From the NCBI GenBank assembly GCA_027483285.1, contig JAIXUZ010000224.1, positions 1 through 20,156 of the forward strand: a DNA stretch of 20,156 nt. The letters run 5' to 3'. Position numbers and translations under genes: made by a program. A model generated the notes under the pieces. That model saw only the letters and a list, made by a program, of their open reading frames with translations, did no database searches and was not told the origin of the DNA. The DNA is from Bacteroidota bacterium. GTDB taxonomy: Bacteria > Bacteroidota > Bacteroidia > CAMBQF01. Shown piece by piece: positions 8,224 to 15,273 of the stretch. Position 1 is the first letter of the stretch; each line of letters begins with the position of its first letter.

Positions 8224-9759
8224 ATGTTTACCTGGCCTAATATAGATTATACTAAACTCAGCGGCTTGTTAGAATACAATGCCAAAGAGCCGTTGCTTTT
8301 TAACACGGGCTATTTTGTGTGGATGTTTGCGGCTTTTATGCTGGTATACGGTATGGTATACCGCAACACTTTTACGCGTACATTTTACCTAACACTGTTT
8401 TCGCTTTTCTTCTACTACAAATCAAGTGGCACCATTGTGTTTATGCTGGTGGGTTCCACCATCCTCGATTTTTTAATTGGTAACCGTATAGAAGCAGCCC
8501 AAACCAAAGGGGGTAAAAAAGGATGGCTTATATCCAGCTTACTCGTTAACCTGGGGGCATTGGTATACTTTAAATATGCGGGCTTTATATTGAAGAATGT
8601 TGGGGTAGATACAGAAACTATTTCCAACATACTTAACAATGGTTTAGAGGCTATAAACATTACCGGTTGGGTAGGGTATTTTAATATTGATAATATGATT
8701 TTGCCGGTAGGTATATCATTCTTTACCTTCCAAAAGCTGAGTTATACTATTGATATTTACCGTGGGCAGCTTAAGCCTACCAAATCGTTTTTAGACTTTT
8801 CTTTTTTCGTTACTTTCTTTCCGCATTTGGTTGCCGGGCCTATTGTTCGTGCTGCCGACTTCCTGCCGCAAATACGGGTAAAAACCACCATTACTAAAGC
8901 GCAATTTGGCCGTGCGGTGTTTTTAATTGCCACCGGTTTATTCAAAAAGGCCGTTATATCTGATTACATAAGCACCAATTTTGTAGACCGTGTTTTTGAC
9001 GATCCTGGCCTATATACAGGATTTGAAAACCTGGCAGCGGTTTATGCCTATGCGCTGCAAATTTACTGCGACTTCTCCGGCTATTCTGATATGGCAATTG
9101 GTATTGCACAGTTGGTGGGGTATACATTAAAACCCAACTTTAATTCGCCTTACAAAAGTGCTGATGTTACTGAGTTTTGGCGCCGTTGGCACATGTCGCT
9201 TTCTTTTTGGCTGCGCGATTATGTATACATATCGCTGGGCGGCAACCGCAAGGGTAAAGTAATGCAGTATGTAAACCAAATGATTACCATGCTTATTGGT
9301 GGCTTATGGCATGGCGCGGCTTGGCAGTTTATTTTATGGGGTGCTTTGCATGGCCTTGCGCTCGGTTTTGATAAAGCTATTCGCACTGTATTTGATGTGC
9401 GAAAAAATACCTTTACCAAATTAGCAGGTATATTCTTTACGTTCCATTTTGTATGCTTCTGCTGGATATACTTCCGCGCCCCAAGTATTGATATTGCGCA
9501 CCAGGTAATGGGTCGTATTGCCTACGCTTTCCACCCCGAAATTTGGATGGGCTTTATTAAAGGCTACCCTAACGTAATTGTATTGGTGGTGTTGGGCTAT
9601 TTAATGCACTTTACCCCAACACGCTTTAAAATGGGCTTGCAAAAAGTAGTTACCAATACCCCGCTAATTGGCAAAGTGGCTTTAATATTGTTTATTGCTT
9701 ATATTGTTATACAGGTTAAATCGGCCGAGATACAGCCCTTTATTTACTTCCAGTTTTAA
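8224..9759 (+). CDS. MBOAT family O-acyltransferase (AlgI/PatA/DltB-like)
   Basis: A polytopic inner-membrane acyltransferase of 511 residues, close to the usual AlgI/PatA size. MBOAT landmarks are PVGISFFTFQKLSY (161-174), FFPHLVAGPIVR (198-209), YCDFSGYSDMAIG (281-293), EFWRRWHMSLSFWLRDYVYI (317-336), and GLWHGAAW (360-367) with the invariant catalytic His363; a second His lies at 376 in ALHG. Such proteins pass an acyl group, usually acetyl, across the membrane to a periplasmic SGNH partner or to a glycan. The gene starts directly after the stop of the second SGNH gene, a standard arrangement for partner proteins. The substrate cannot be read from sequence; alginate, peptidoglycan or another surface glycan are all possible, and linkage to rodA favours peptidoglycan. 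It ends 4 bases into the convergent small gene. Confidence 0.93.
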   Translation: MFTWPNIDYTKLSGLLEYNAKEPLLFNTGYFVWMFAAFMLVYGMVYRNTFTRTFYLTLFSLFFYYKSSGTIVFMLVGSTILDFLIGNRIEAAQTKGGKKGWLISSLLVNLGALVYFKYAGFILKNVGVDTETISNILNNGLEAINITGWVGYFNIDNMILPVGISFFTFQKLSYTIDIYRGQLKPTKSFLDFSFFVTFFPHLVAGPIVRAADFLPQIRVKTTITKAQFGRAVFLIATGLFKKAVISDYISTNFVDRVFDDPGLYTGFENLAAVYAYALQIYCDFSGYSDMAIGIAQLVGYTLKPNFNSPYKSADVTEFWRRWHMSLSFWLRDYVYISLGGNRKGKVMQYVNQMITMLIGGLWHGAAWQFILWGALHGLALGFDKAIRTVFDVRKNTFTKLAGIFFTFHFVCFCWIYFRAPSIDIAHQVMGRIAYAFHPEIWMGFIKGYPNVIVLVVLGYLMHFTPTRFKMGLQKVVTNTPLIGKVALILFIAYIVIQVKSAEIQPFIYFQF

Positions 9760-10031
9760 ACTAAATCTTTACCGATAAGATAACCCAACGCAGCAGCAGC
9801 GGCCCCTAAATGGATAATTAACCATGTCTTCTGCCAAAGTGGCCTTTCTCCCCATTGCTGGTTTATATCAAATGGGTCAAATACTAATGCAACGCCTAAA
9901 AATATTGCCGTATTGCTCGTATCCTTATCTGTAAACAAAAATACAATTGCGGCAATAACAAATGCAGCGTAAGCTACTTTATTAAAGTTTTTGGGTTGTG
10001 TAGCTTTTTCAGACTCTTCCATACTAATCAT
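9756..10031 (-). CDS. Small multi-pass membrane protein of unknown function
   Basis: A 91-residue protein I do not recognise by function. It has an acidic N-terminus, hydrophobic segments at about 19-33, 40-52 and 68-86, and a conserved-looking loop (FDPFDINQQWGERPLWQK, 51-68) between the last two. This type of short DPFD/RPLWQ membrane protein looks familiar from Bacteroidota genomes, but no role is known to me. It is the last gene of the leftward group, 51 bases after the FrnE-like gene, and its stop overlaps the stop of the MBOAT gene. The start may be the ATG at 10031 or the one at 10022 (MEES...), directly after a 7-bp inverted repeat; the second would leave the hairpin in the leader. 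Confidence 0.7.
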   Translation of the reverse strand: MISMEESEKATQPKNFNKVAYAAFVIAAIVFLFTDKDTSNTAIFLGVALVFDPFDINQQWGERPLWQKTWLIIHLGAAAAALGYLIGKDLV

Positions 10032-10045
10032 TTTTACAGATTAGT
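10023..10045 (-). promoter_or_regulatory. Inverted repeat at the start of the small membrane protein gene
   Basis: ACTAATC (10023-10029) and GATTAGT (10039-10045) are perfect 7-bp complements with a 9-base spacer. On the - strand the upstream ATG (10031) falls at the loop edge and the second ATG (10022) directly follows the repeat. It could be a small operator or an RNA hairpin affecting start choice. With an AT-rich 7-bp arm, chance is also possible. Confidence 0.3.
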
Positions 10046-10082
10046 AGAATGGGGTAATAAAAAATTACTGGCTAATGATTAT

Positions 10083-10778
10083 TTAACATTCACCATCCAC
10101 CTCGCAGCTTTCTCCATCAGTTGCAGGGGCAGGGTTTTGCTCGGTCCAAATGCCTTGCAGGGCTTTTAAAATAACCTGTCCGCCTTGGGCGCCCGATATT
10201 CCGTATTGTTGGTTTACCACAAAAAACGGCACCCCTTTTATATCCATTTGCTGGGCTTTATATTGGTCCATTCGCACGGCATCGGCATATTCATTGCTTG
10301 CTAAAACAGCATCCACTTCAGCAGCATTCAATCCAATTTCAGCCGATAGTTTTTTCAATGTTTCTTCGTCAGAAATATCAGCGCCTTGCGTAAAGTAAGC
10401 CGAGAAAAATGTTTCTTCAGCCTTGTCAGCTAAGCCGTTTTTAGCGGCTAAATGTATCAGGCGGTGGGCATCAAAAGTATTGCTCGGTTTAGCTTTGTCC
10501 ATATCATAATACAAACCAACCAATGCAGCCATATCTACCACACCCTGTGTCATTTCTTTGGCTTTCTCCAAAGTCAAACTGTACTTTTTTGATAGCATGT
10601 TGTATATATTGCCAACAGCCGGTTTAGGCGTATTAGGGTCTAGCTGAAAACTATGCCAGGTAACTTCAACTTTTTCTTTATGTTCAAACTGGTCAAGCGC
10701 AATTTCAAACTGGCGTTTGCCAATATAGCAGAACGGGCATACCACATCCGACCATATATCTACTTTCATTGTATTCAT
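10083..10778 (-). CDS. DsbA-family FrnE-like oxidoreductase
   Basis: A 231-residue thioredoxin-fold protein of the DsbA/FrnE branch. Visible are the N-terminal strand followed by the active-site CPFC (Cys14, Cys17), the alpha-helical insert (about 60-165) and the cis-proline loop GVPFF (Pro184) before the final strand and helix. There is no signal peptide, so it should act in the cytoplasm, as other FrnE-like proteins do. The C-terminal tail ends in two further cysteines (Cys225 and Cys231, spaced by five residues) after a Pro/Ala-rich linker, recalling the second redox motif described in Deinococcus FrnE. A role in thiol-disulfide exchange or oxidative-stress handling is inferred. The gene follows the RNA methyltransferase by 20 bases; an alternative ATG is three codons downstream (10769). 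Confidence 0.9.
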   Translation of the reverse strand: MNTMKVDIWSDVVCPFCYIGKRQFEIALDQFEHKEKVEVTWHSFQLDPNTPKPAVGNIYNMLSKKYSLTLEKAKEMTQGVVDMAALVGLYYDMDKAKPSNTFDAHRLIHLAAKNGLADKAEETFFSAYFTQGADISDEETLKKLSAEIGLNAAEVDAVLASNEYADAVRMDQYKAQQMDIKGVPFFVVNQQYGISGAQGGQVILKALQGIWTEQNPAPATDGESCEVDGEC

Positions 10779-10798
10779 AAGCTTTATAAAACGGTTCT

Positions 10799-11323
10799 TT
10801 ACATACTATGTTTAATAACCTGCCACACAACAATACCTACACTTACTGATATATTCAGCGAGTGTTTGCTGCCGTCTTGTGGTATTTCTATACATCCGGC
10901 CGATGCATTAATAACATCAATATCTACCCCGTTTACCTCGTTGCCAAATACCAGGGCAAGCGCATCATTATCAGTAGTAAAATTATTCAGCATAATACTA
11001 CCCTCGGCTTGCTCTACAGAATAAATAGCGTAGCCGTTTTGTTTGCATGCTGCTACCGCTTCCATAGTGGTGGCAAAGTATTTCCAGCTTACGGTTTCGT
11101 CAGCACCTAATGCTGTTTTGTAAATTTCTTTATTAGGTGGCGTACCTGTAATACCGCATAAATAAATGGCCTCTACTAAAAAAGCATCTGCCGTGCGGAA
11201 TACGGAGCCTACGTTATTTAAGCTGCGCACATTGTCTAATATAATAATTAGCTTTCGCTTATCAGCATCCCTAAACTCTTCGCTGCTTAATCGGTTAAGC
11301 TCTTCGTTTGCCAGTTTGCGCAT
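10799..11323 (-). CDS. SpoU/TrmH-family RNA 2'-O-methyltransferase
   Basis: A 174-residue SPOUT methyltransferase that uses S-adenosylmethionine to methylate a ribose 2'-OH, most likely in tRNA or rRNA; the target nucleotide cannot be deduced. The three SpoU motifs are present: motif 1 NVRSLNNVGSVFRTAD (31-46, with the conserved Asn and Arg43), motif 2 LVFGNEVNGV (124-133, Glu129) and motif 3 IPQDGSKHSLNISVSVGI (147-164, with Ser155 and Asn157), which form the trefoil knot. There is no RNA-binding N-terminal domain of the L30e type, making it a short single-domain member, close to the TrmH/TrmL size. Its ATG shares a base with the stop of the upstream EF-Tu-like gene (TAATG), so the two are translationally coupled. 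Confidence 0.93.
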   Translation of the reverse strand: MRKLANEELNRLSSEEFRDADKRKLIIILDNVRSLNNVGSVFRTADAFLVEAIYLCGITGTPPNKEIYKTALGADETVSWKYFATTMEAVAACKQNGYAIYSVEQAEGSIMLNNFTTDNDALALVFGNEVNGVDIDVINASAGCIEIPQDGSKHSLNISVSVGIVVWQVIKHSM

Positions 11324-11640
11324 TAACTTTTCTTTTTCAGTTTTATGTTTTGTATTTCCAATACTACACCTGTGGCTATGGGTACACGGCTTTCTGTCAA
11401 TTCAAAATTCTGTCCTAGATATAAGCTGTTTTCCAAATCTTCTTTGCGTAGCAATGTAAATTCTGTTTCTATGCTTTCACCTGGAAAAACATCGGTACGT
11501 CCCGTAAATTCCTGGTCGGCTGCAATGTTTCCCTCTACGTTTTCAAAACGCAGTACAGGGTTATATTCGGCACCAATAGGTGTTTTGCGCCCACCCTGCT
11601 CTTGTGTAAAGTATGTAACCAATGCGGTAAAATCTGCCAT
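11323..11640 (-). CDS. Small stand-alone protein resembling EF-Tu domain III
   Basis: A 105-residue protein with no GTPase domain. Its pattern follows the C-terminal beta-barrel (domain III) of EF-Tu: EQGGRKTPI (14-22) where EF-Tu has EEGGRHTPF, NPVLRF (27-32), VFPGESIETEFTLL (51-64) for the PGD segment, and the final LGQNFEL...IATGVVLEI (75-97) for the FAIREGGRTVGAGVV region. The open frame extends to an ATG at 11721, but the start at 11640 is preferred: homology begins there, and an exact promoter -7 box ends five bases upstream. Domain III of EF-Tu contacts tRNA and EF-Ts, so a link to translation or RNA would fit its coupling to an RNA methyltransferase, but that is inference. Fold assignment is by pattern only. 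Confidence 0.7.
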   Translation of the reverse strand: MADFTALVTYFTQEQGGRKTPIGAEYNPVLRFENVEGNIAADQEFTGRTDVFPGESIETEFTLLRKEDLENSLYLGQNFELTESRVPIATGVVLEIQNIKLKKKS

Positions 11641-11644
11641 AAGG

Positions 11645-11652
11645 CAAAGGTA
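11645..11652 (-). promoter_or_regulatory. Promoter -7 box of the EF-Tu-like/methyltransferase operon
   Basis: Read on the - strand this is TACCTTTG, an exact TAnnTTTG box, followed by CCTT and the ATG at 11640. Transcription would begin within a base or two of the start codon, giving a leaderless or nearly leaderless mRNA. The upstream -33 region is only T-rich, without a clean TTTG at the usual spacing. Confidence 0.6.
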
Positions 11653-11760
11653 GTTATAAATTGCAGGGCTTAAAAATAGGCTTTGGAACCCTTGCCAATT
11701 ATGCAATGCAGAGTTTGGCACGTAGATTGAATATATAAAGTGTAAGAAGGTTATACAACC

Positions 11761-12171
11761 ATGAAAACAAAAGTTATTGCAGTTATAGTAATTCTAAGTA
11801 GTTACTTCTGCGCAGCAGCTTACAGTCAAAACGGAGGGTTAAAAGGTGGAACCAATACCCAGCCTACACCAACGCCACCAGTAAACAATACCGGTGTAAA
11901 TAATAACAACACCAATAATAGTAATACAACAGCATCGCCAGCCATATTATCTAATCAAACGTTAAATGGTATTTATAATGAGGTGGTAAAAACCAAAGAA
12001 TACCAGGCGTTTGAAAAGCAGGTAAGGGCAAAAGTAAATAGTACCAAAGTGGGTAAAAGCGCCAGTAGATTCAGGGCTTTTATGCAACGCATAGGGTTGG
12101 TAAAACGTACCCCCGTGCAAAGAACCCAGCCTGTTCGTAAAGTTGCAGTGCCAGCAAAAAAAGCGTCGTAA
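11761..12171 (+). CDS. Small secreted Asn/Thr-rich protein with a basic tail, function unknown
   Basis: A 136-residue product I cannot assign. It has a signal peptide (Lys at 2 and 4, hydrophobic core 5-20, likely cleavage near AYSQ-N at 23-24), a low-complexity Gly/Thr/Pro/Asn linker (about 25-58, including runs of Asn), a probable helical segment (about 64-95) and a strongly basic C-terminus (about 96-136: many Lys/Arg, no acidic residues). The tail VAVPAKKAS resembles the composition of the H1-like protein further along, though this one carries an export signal. A purine-rich AAGAAGG lies about 9 bases before the ATG. It sits alone between the leftward operon and a large hairpin preceding mutS. 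A cell-surface or periplasmic polyanion-binding role is possible but unsupported. Confidence 0.7.
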   Translation: MKTKVIAVIVILSSYFCAAAYSQNGGLKGGTNTQPTPTPPVNNTGVNNNNTNNSNTTASPAILSNQTLNGIYNEVVKTKEYQAFEKQVRAKVNSTKVGKSASRFRAFMQRIGLVKRTPVQRTQPVRKVAVPAKKAS

Positions 12172-12190
12172 TTTCTATACTTTTTAAAAG

Positions 12191-12230
12191 CTTAAAATGC
12201 CTTTATGCAATAGCATGGAGGCATTTTAAG
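12191..12230 (+). terminator. 18-bp hairpin between the small secreted protein gene and mutS
   Basis: The arms 12191-12208 and 12213-12230 pair over 18 bp with only two G-U pairs, closing a 4-base AATA loop. The 3' flank (TTTGCTATTG) has a short T-rich stretch, so on the + strand it is a plausible but not textbook terminator. The 5' side has AAAAG preceded by a T run, so it could also work in either orientation. It lies 19 bases after the stop at 12171. Confidence 0.6.
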
Positions 12231-12298
12231 TTTGCTATTGCGTTATTCACAACTACGATAGCTAATAAGTTAAGATGCTTACTATAGTGCGAATTAAC

Positions 12299-12306
12299 TA
12301 TTTTCG
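12299..12306 (+). promoter_or_regulatory. Probable promoter -7 box of mutS
   Basis: TATTTTCG matches TAnnTTTG at all but one defined position and ends four bases before the ATG at 12311. It supports 12311 as the mutS start and implies an almost leaderless message. No clear -33 box. Confidence 0.4.
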
Positions 12307-12310
12307 CAAC

Positions 12311-14914
12311 ATGGCAAAAGGCGGTAGCGAAACACCTTTGATGAAACAGTATGCAGAGATTAAGGGCAAGTACCCCGATGCTTTGCTGCTTTTTCGTGTG
12401 GGCGATTTTTACGAAACTTTTGGAGAGGACGCGATAAAGGCTGCTAAAATTTTAGGCATTGTTTTAACCAAGCGTGCCAATGGTTCTGCATCGCATATAG
12501 AGCTTGCAGGTTTTCCTCATCATTCGCTAGATACGTATTTGCCTAAATTGGTGCGTGCCGGTTTGCGCGTTGCCGTTTGCGACCAGCTTGAAGACCCAAA
12601 GCTCACCAAGAATATTGTTAAGCGTGGCGTTACTGATTTGGTTACTCCCGGCATTGCTTACAACGATAAAATACTCGACCATAAAAACAATAACTTTTTA
12701 GCCTGTATCCATTTTGATGGTAAGCAGTGTGGCATTGCTTTTATTGATGTATCAACGGGTGAGTTTTTAGTTGCACAAGGTAGCCATGCGTATATAGATA
12801 AACTGCTGCAAAGCTTTAGGCCTACCGAAGTTATTTTTGAAAAAAGTAACCGCAAGGCGTTTGTAGAAAGTTTTACTGATAAGTACTATACCTACACGCT
12901 GGACGATTGGGTTTTTAAAACCGATTTTGCGCGCGATTTATTATTAAAGCATTTTGGTACAGCATCGTTAAAAGGTTTTGGTGTTGATGAGTTGGATTTA
13001 GGTATTGTTGCCGCAGGCGCAGTACTACATTACCTGAACGAAAATATGCAGGATAAAACCGCGCATATTGCCGGTATAGCCCGTATTGATGAAGACCGTT
13101 ATGTTTGGTTAGACAGGTTTACTATCCGCAACCTGGAGTTGTCTTATTCATTAAACGAAAATGCGGTAACTCTTATTGATATAATTGATAAGACAGTTAC
13201 GCCAATGGGTTCGCGTTTAATGAAACGCTGGGTGGCACTGCCGCTAAAAGACCGCCAGCCAATTGAAGACAGGCTGGAAGTGGTTGACTATTTTTTAAAG
13301 AACAAAGACTTTAATATTGAAATTACCAACCACCTAAAATTGGTTGGCGATTTAGAACGCATCATTTCACGTGTATCGGTATTGCGTATTTCTCCGCGCG
13401 AATTATATCAGCTTAAAAAAGCATTGCAATTTTCTGCGGCTATAAAAACCATTTGCGATGCATCAAAAAACACTGCGCTACGTGCCATTGGCGAACAGCT
13501 AAATAATTGCACAACATTAGTTGAGCGCATAGAAAAAGAATTGAATGCCGAGGCACCAGTGTTGGTTAACAAAGGCAATGTAATTAACGAAGGGGTTTCT
13601 GAAGAGTTAGACCAGCTGCGCAAAATTGCATACTCAGGCAAAGATTATTTATTGCAGATACAAAAACGCGAAGTTGAACGCACAGGTATTACATCGTTAA
13701 AAGTGGCGTTTAACAATGTGTTTGGCTATTACCTTGAAGTAACCCATGCACATAAAGATAAAGTACCTACTGATTGGATACGCAAGCAAACGTTAGTTAA
13801 TGCAGAGCGGTATATTACACCTGAACTAAAAGAATACGAAGAGAAAATATTAGGTGCAGAGGATAAAATATTTGCGTTGGAAACCAAACTTTTTAATGAT
13901 TTGGTTTTGGCCGCAGGCGAGTATATAAAGCCTGTGCAGCTTAATGCATCATTACTTGCAAGGTTAGATTGTTTACTATCATTTGCTATACTGGCCGAAG
14001 AAAATGATTACACAAAGCCTGCAATAGAAGAAGACTTTATAATAGATATACGCAACGGCCGCCACCCTGTTATTGAAAAACAATTGCCTGTTGGCGAAGC
14101 ATACATTGCAAACGATATTTACCTGGACAATACCAACCAGCAGATGATTGTGATTACCGGCCCTAACATGAGCGGTAAAAGTGCGCTGCTGCGCCAAACA
14201 GCGTTGATTGTATTGCTTGCGCAGATGGGTAGTTTTGTTCCTGCATCATCAGCTAGCATAGGGTTGGTAGATAAATTATTTACACGCGTTGGTGCATCGG
14301 ATAACATATCGTCAGGCGAATCTACCTTCATGGTAGAGATGAATGAAACGGCAAGCATTCTAAATAATTTAACCAACCGCAGTTTAGTGTTACTTGATGA
14401 GATTGGCCGTGGTACAAGCACTTACGATGGTATATCTATTGCATGGGCCATTGCAGAGTTTATACATGAGCACCCAACAGCAAAAGCAAAAACATTATTT
14501 GCTACACACTACCATGAGTTAAATGACATGGCAGACCAGTTCAACCGCATCAAAAATTTTAACGTTTCTGTTAAAGAAGCAAACGGTAAAGTGCATTTTC
14601 TGCGGAAATTGACACCCGGTGGTAGCGAACATAGTTTTGGAATACACGTTGCAAAAATGGCGGGTATGCCTGCAAAAGTTTTATCGCGTGCAAACGAAAT
14701 TTTAAAGCAATTAGAAAAAACGCATGCAGGTGGTGCAGCCGGAAAGCCCGATGTACAGGCGGCTGCAGCAGGTATGCAATTAAGTTTCTTTCAGCTGAAT
14801 GATCCGGTGCTGGAACAAATTCATAGCGAATTGCAAGGTATAGACATCAATACACTAACACCTGTTGAAGCGTTGATGAAGCTTAACGAAATAAAAAAAT
14901 TAATAGGTAAGTAA
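12311..14914 (+). CDS. mutS: DNA mismatch repair protein MutS
   Basis: MutS recognises mismatches and small loops in DNA and recruits MutL. The 867-residue product has the full architecture: mismatch-binding domain I with the Phe-x-Glu motif in GDFYETFGED (Phe33, Glu35), connector and lever/clamp domains (about 120-560), then the ATPase with Walker A GPNMSGKS (617-624), signature SGESTF (668-673), Walker B LVLLDEIGRGTS (692-703) and the His loop THYHE (732-736). QLSFF (823-827) in the tail matches a beta-clamp binding motif. An in-frame ATG at 12275 would add 12 residues, but MAKGGSETPLMKQY is the natural N-terminus and a promoter box lies between the two. Nothing suggests inactivation. Confidence 0.97.
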   Translation: MAKGGSETPLMKQYAEIKGKYPDALLLFRVGDFYETFGEDAIKAAKILGIVLTKRANGSASHIELAGFPHHSLDTYLPKLVRAGLRVAVCDQLEDPKLTKNIVKRGVTDLVTPGIAYNDKILDHKNNNFLACIHFDGKQCGIAFIDVSTGEFLVAQGSHAYIDKLLQSFRPTEVIFEKSNRKAFVESFTDKYYTYTLDDWVFKTDFARDLLLKHFGTASLKGFGVDELDLGIVAAGAVLHYLNENMQDKTAHIAGIARIDEDRYVWLDRFTIRNLELSYSLNENAVTLIDIIDKTVTPMGSRLMKRWVALPLKDRQPIEDRLEVVDYFLKNKDFNIEITNHLKLVGDLERIISRVSVLRISPRELYQLKKALQFSAAIKTICDASKNTALRAIGEQLNNCTTLVERIEKELNAEAPVLVNKGNVINEGVSEELDQLRKIAYSGKDYLLQIQKREVERTGITSLKVAFNNVFGYYLEVTHAHKDKVPTDWIRKQTLVNAERYITPELKEYEEKILGAEDKIFALETKLFNDLVLAAGEYIKPVQLNASLLARLDCLLSFAILAEENDYTKPAIEEDFIIDIRNGRHPVIEKQLPVGEAYIANDIYLDNTNQQMIVITGPNMSGKSALLRQTALIVLLAQMGSFVPASSASIGLVDKLFTRVGASDNISSGESTFMVEMNETASILNNLTNRSLVLLDEIGRGTSTYDGISIAWAIAEFIHEHPTAKAKTLFATHYHELNDMADQFNRIKNFNVSVKEANGKVHFLRKLTPGGSEHSFGIHVAKMAGMPAKVLSRANEILKQLEKTHAGGAAGKPDVQAAAAGMQLSFFQLNDPVLEQIHSELQGIDINTLTPVEALMKLNEIKKLIGK

Positions 14915-15273
14915 ATTTTCTTTCATCTACTCTTCTTCTTTTCTTTCACCTTCTGTAAAGCCTATAAATAAAGGCGTGTAGCGCTTCCTGTTTTTTGCTT
15001 CGACTAATTTTTCATTAATTATTTTGAATTTTCTTTAGCATGGATGAAAAATATTTTTACCGAAAATTTTTTACAACACTTTTCGTATTGCTGCTGAACA
15101 TATAGTAAAATCAGTACGTTCAGAAAATTTTGCTTATTTTTTTGTTTAATTAATTTGAGTAATTAACAAAAACGCCCTTGTTAGCTGTTAATAAATCTTT
15201 GCAGGGGGGTATAGCATTTATGAGCGTTTGATAGTAACTATGTATAATATTTCAATCAAACTAAAAAAGAAAT
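14915..15273 (+). other. 359-base AT-rich intergenic region before the H1-like gene
   Basis: No convincing gene. The first part is pyrimidine-rich on the + strand; an imperfect small hairpin around 14960-14992 followed by six T could end mutS transcription. A 21-codon open frame (15040-15105) with a basic N-terminus and a hydrophobic C-terminal half is noted below. TAACAA (15164-15169) and TTGTTA (15178-15183) form a 6-bp inverted repeat. AATCTTTG (15193-15200) is one mismatch from the -7 consensus and could start a leader of about 70 bases for the H1-like gene; TTTG at 15227-15230 lacks a good partner. The final 20 bases are A-rich, as expected of a leader in this phylum. Confidence 0.5.

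Noticed and set aside
10653..11024. 123-codon + strand frame across the FrnE-methyltransferase junction
   Set aside because: It is antisense to two well-supported genes and has no family pattern.
11641..11721. 27-codon N-terminal extension of the EF-Tu-like gene
   Set aside because: The extension crosses the exact promoter box at 11645-11652 and shows no family pattern.
12275..12310. 12-residue N-terminal extension of MutS
   Set aside because: Family N-terminus begins at MAKGG (12311), and a -7-like box lies in the extension.
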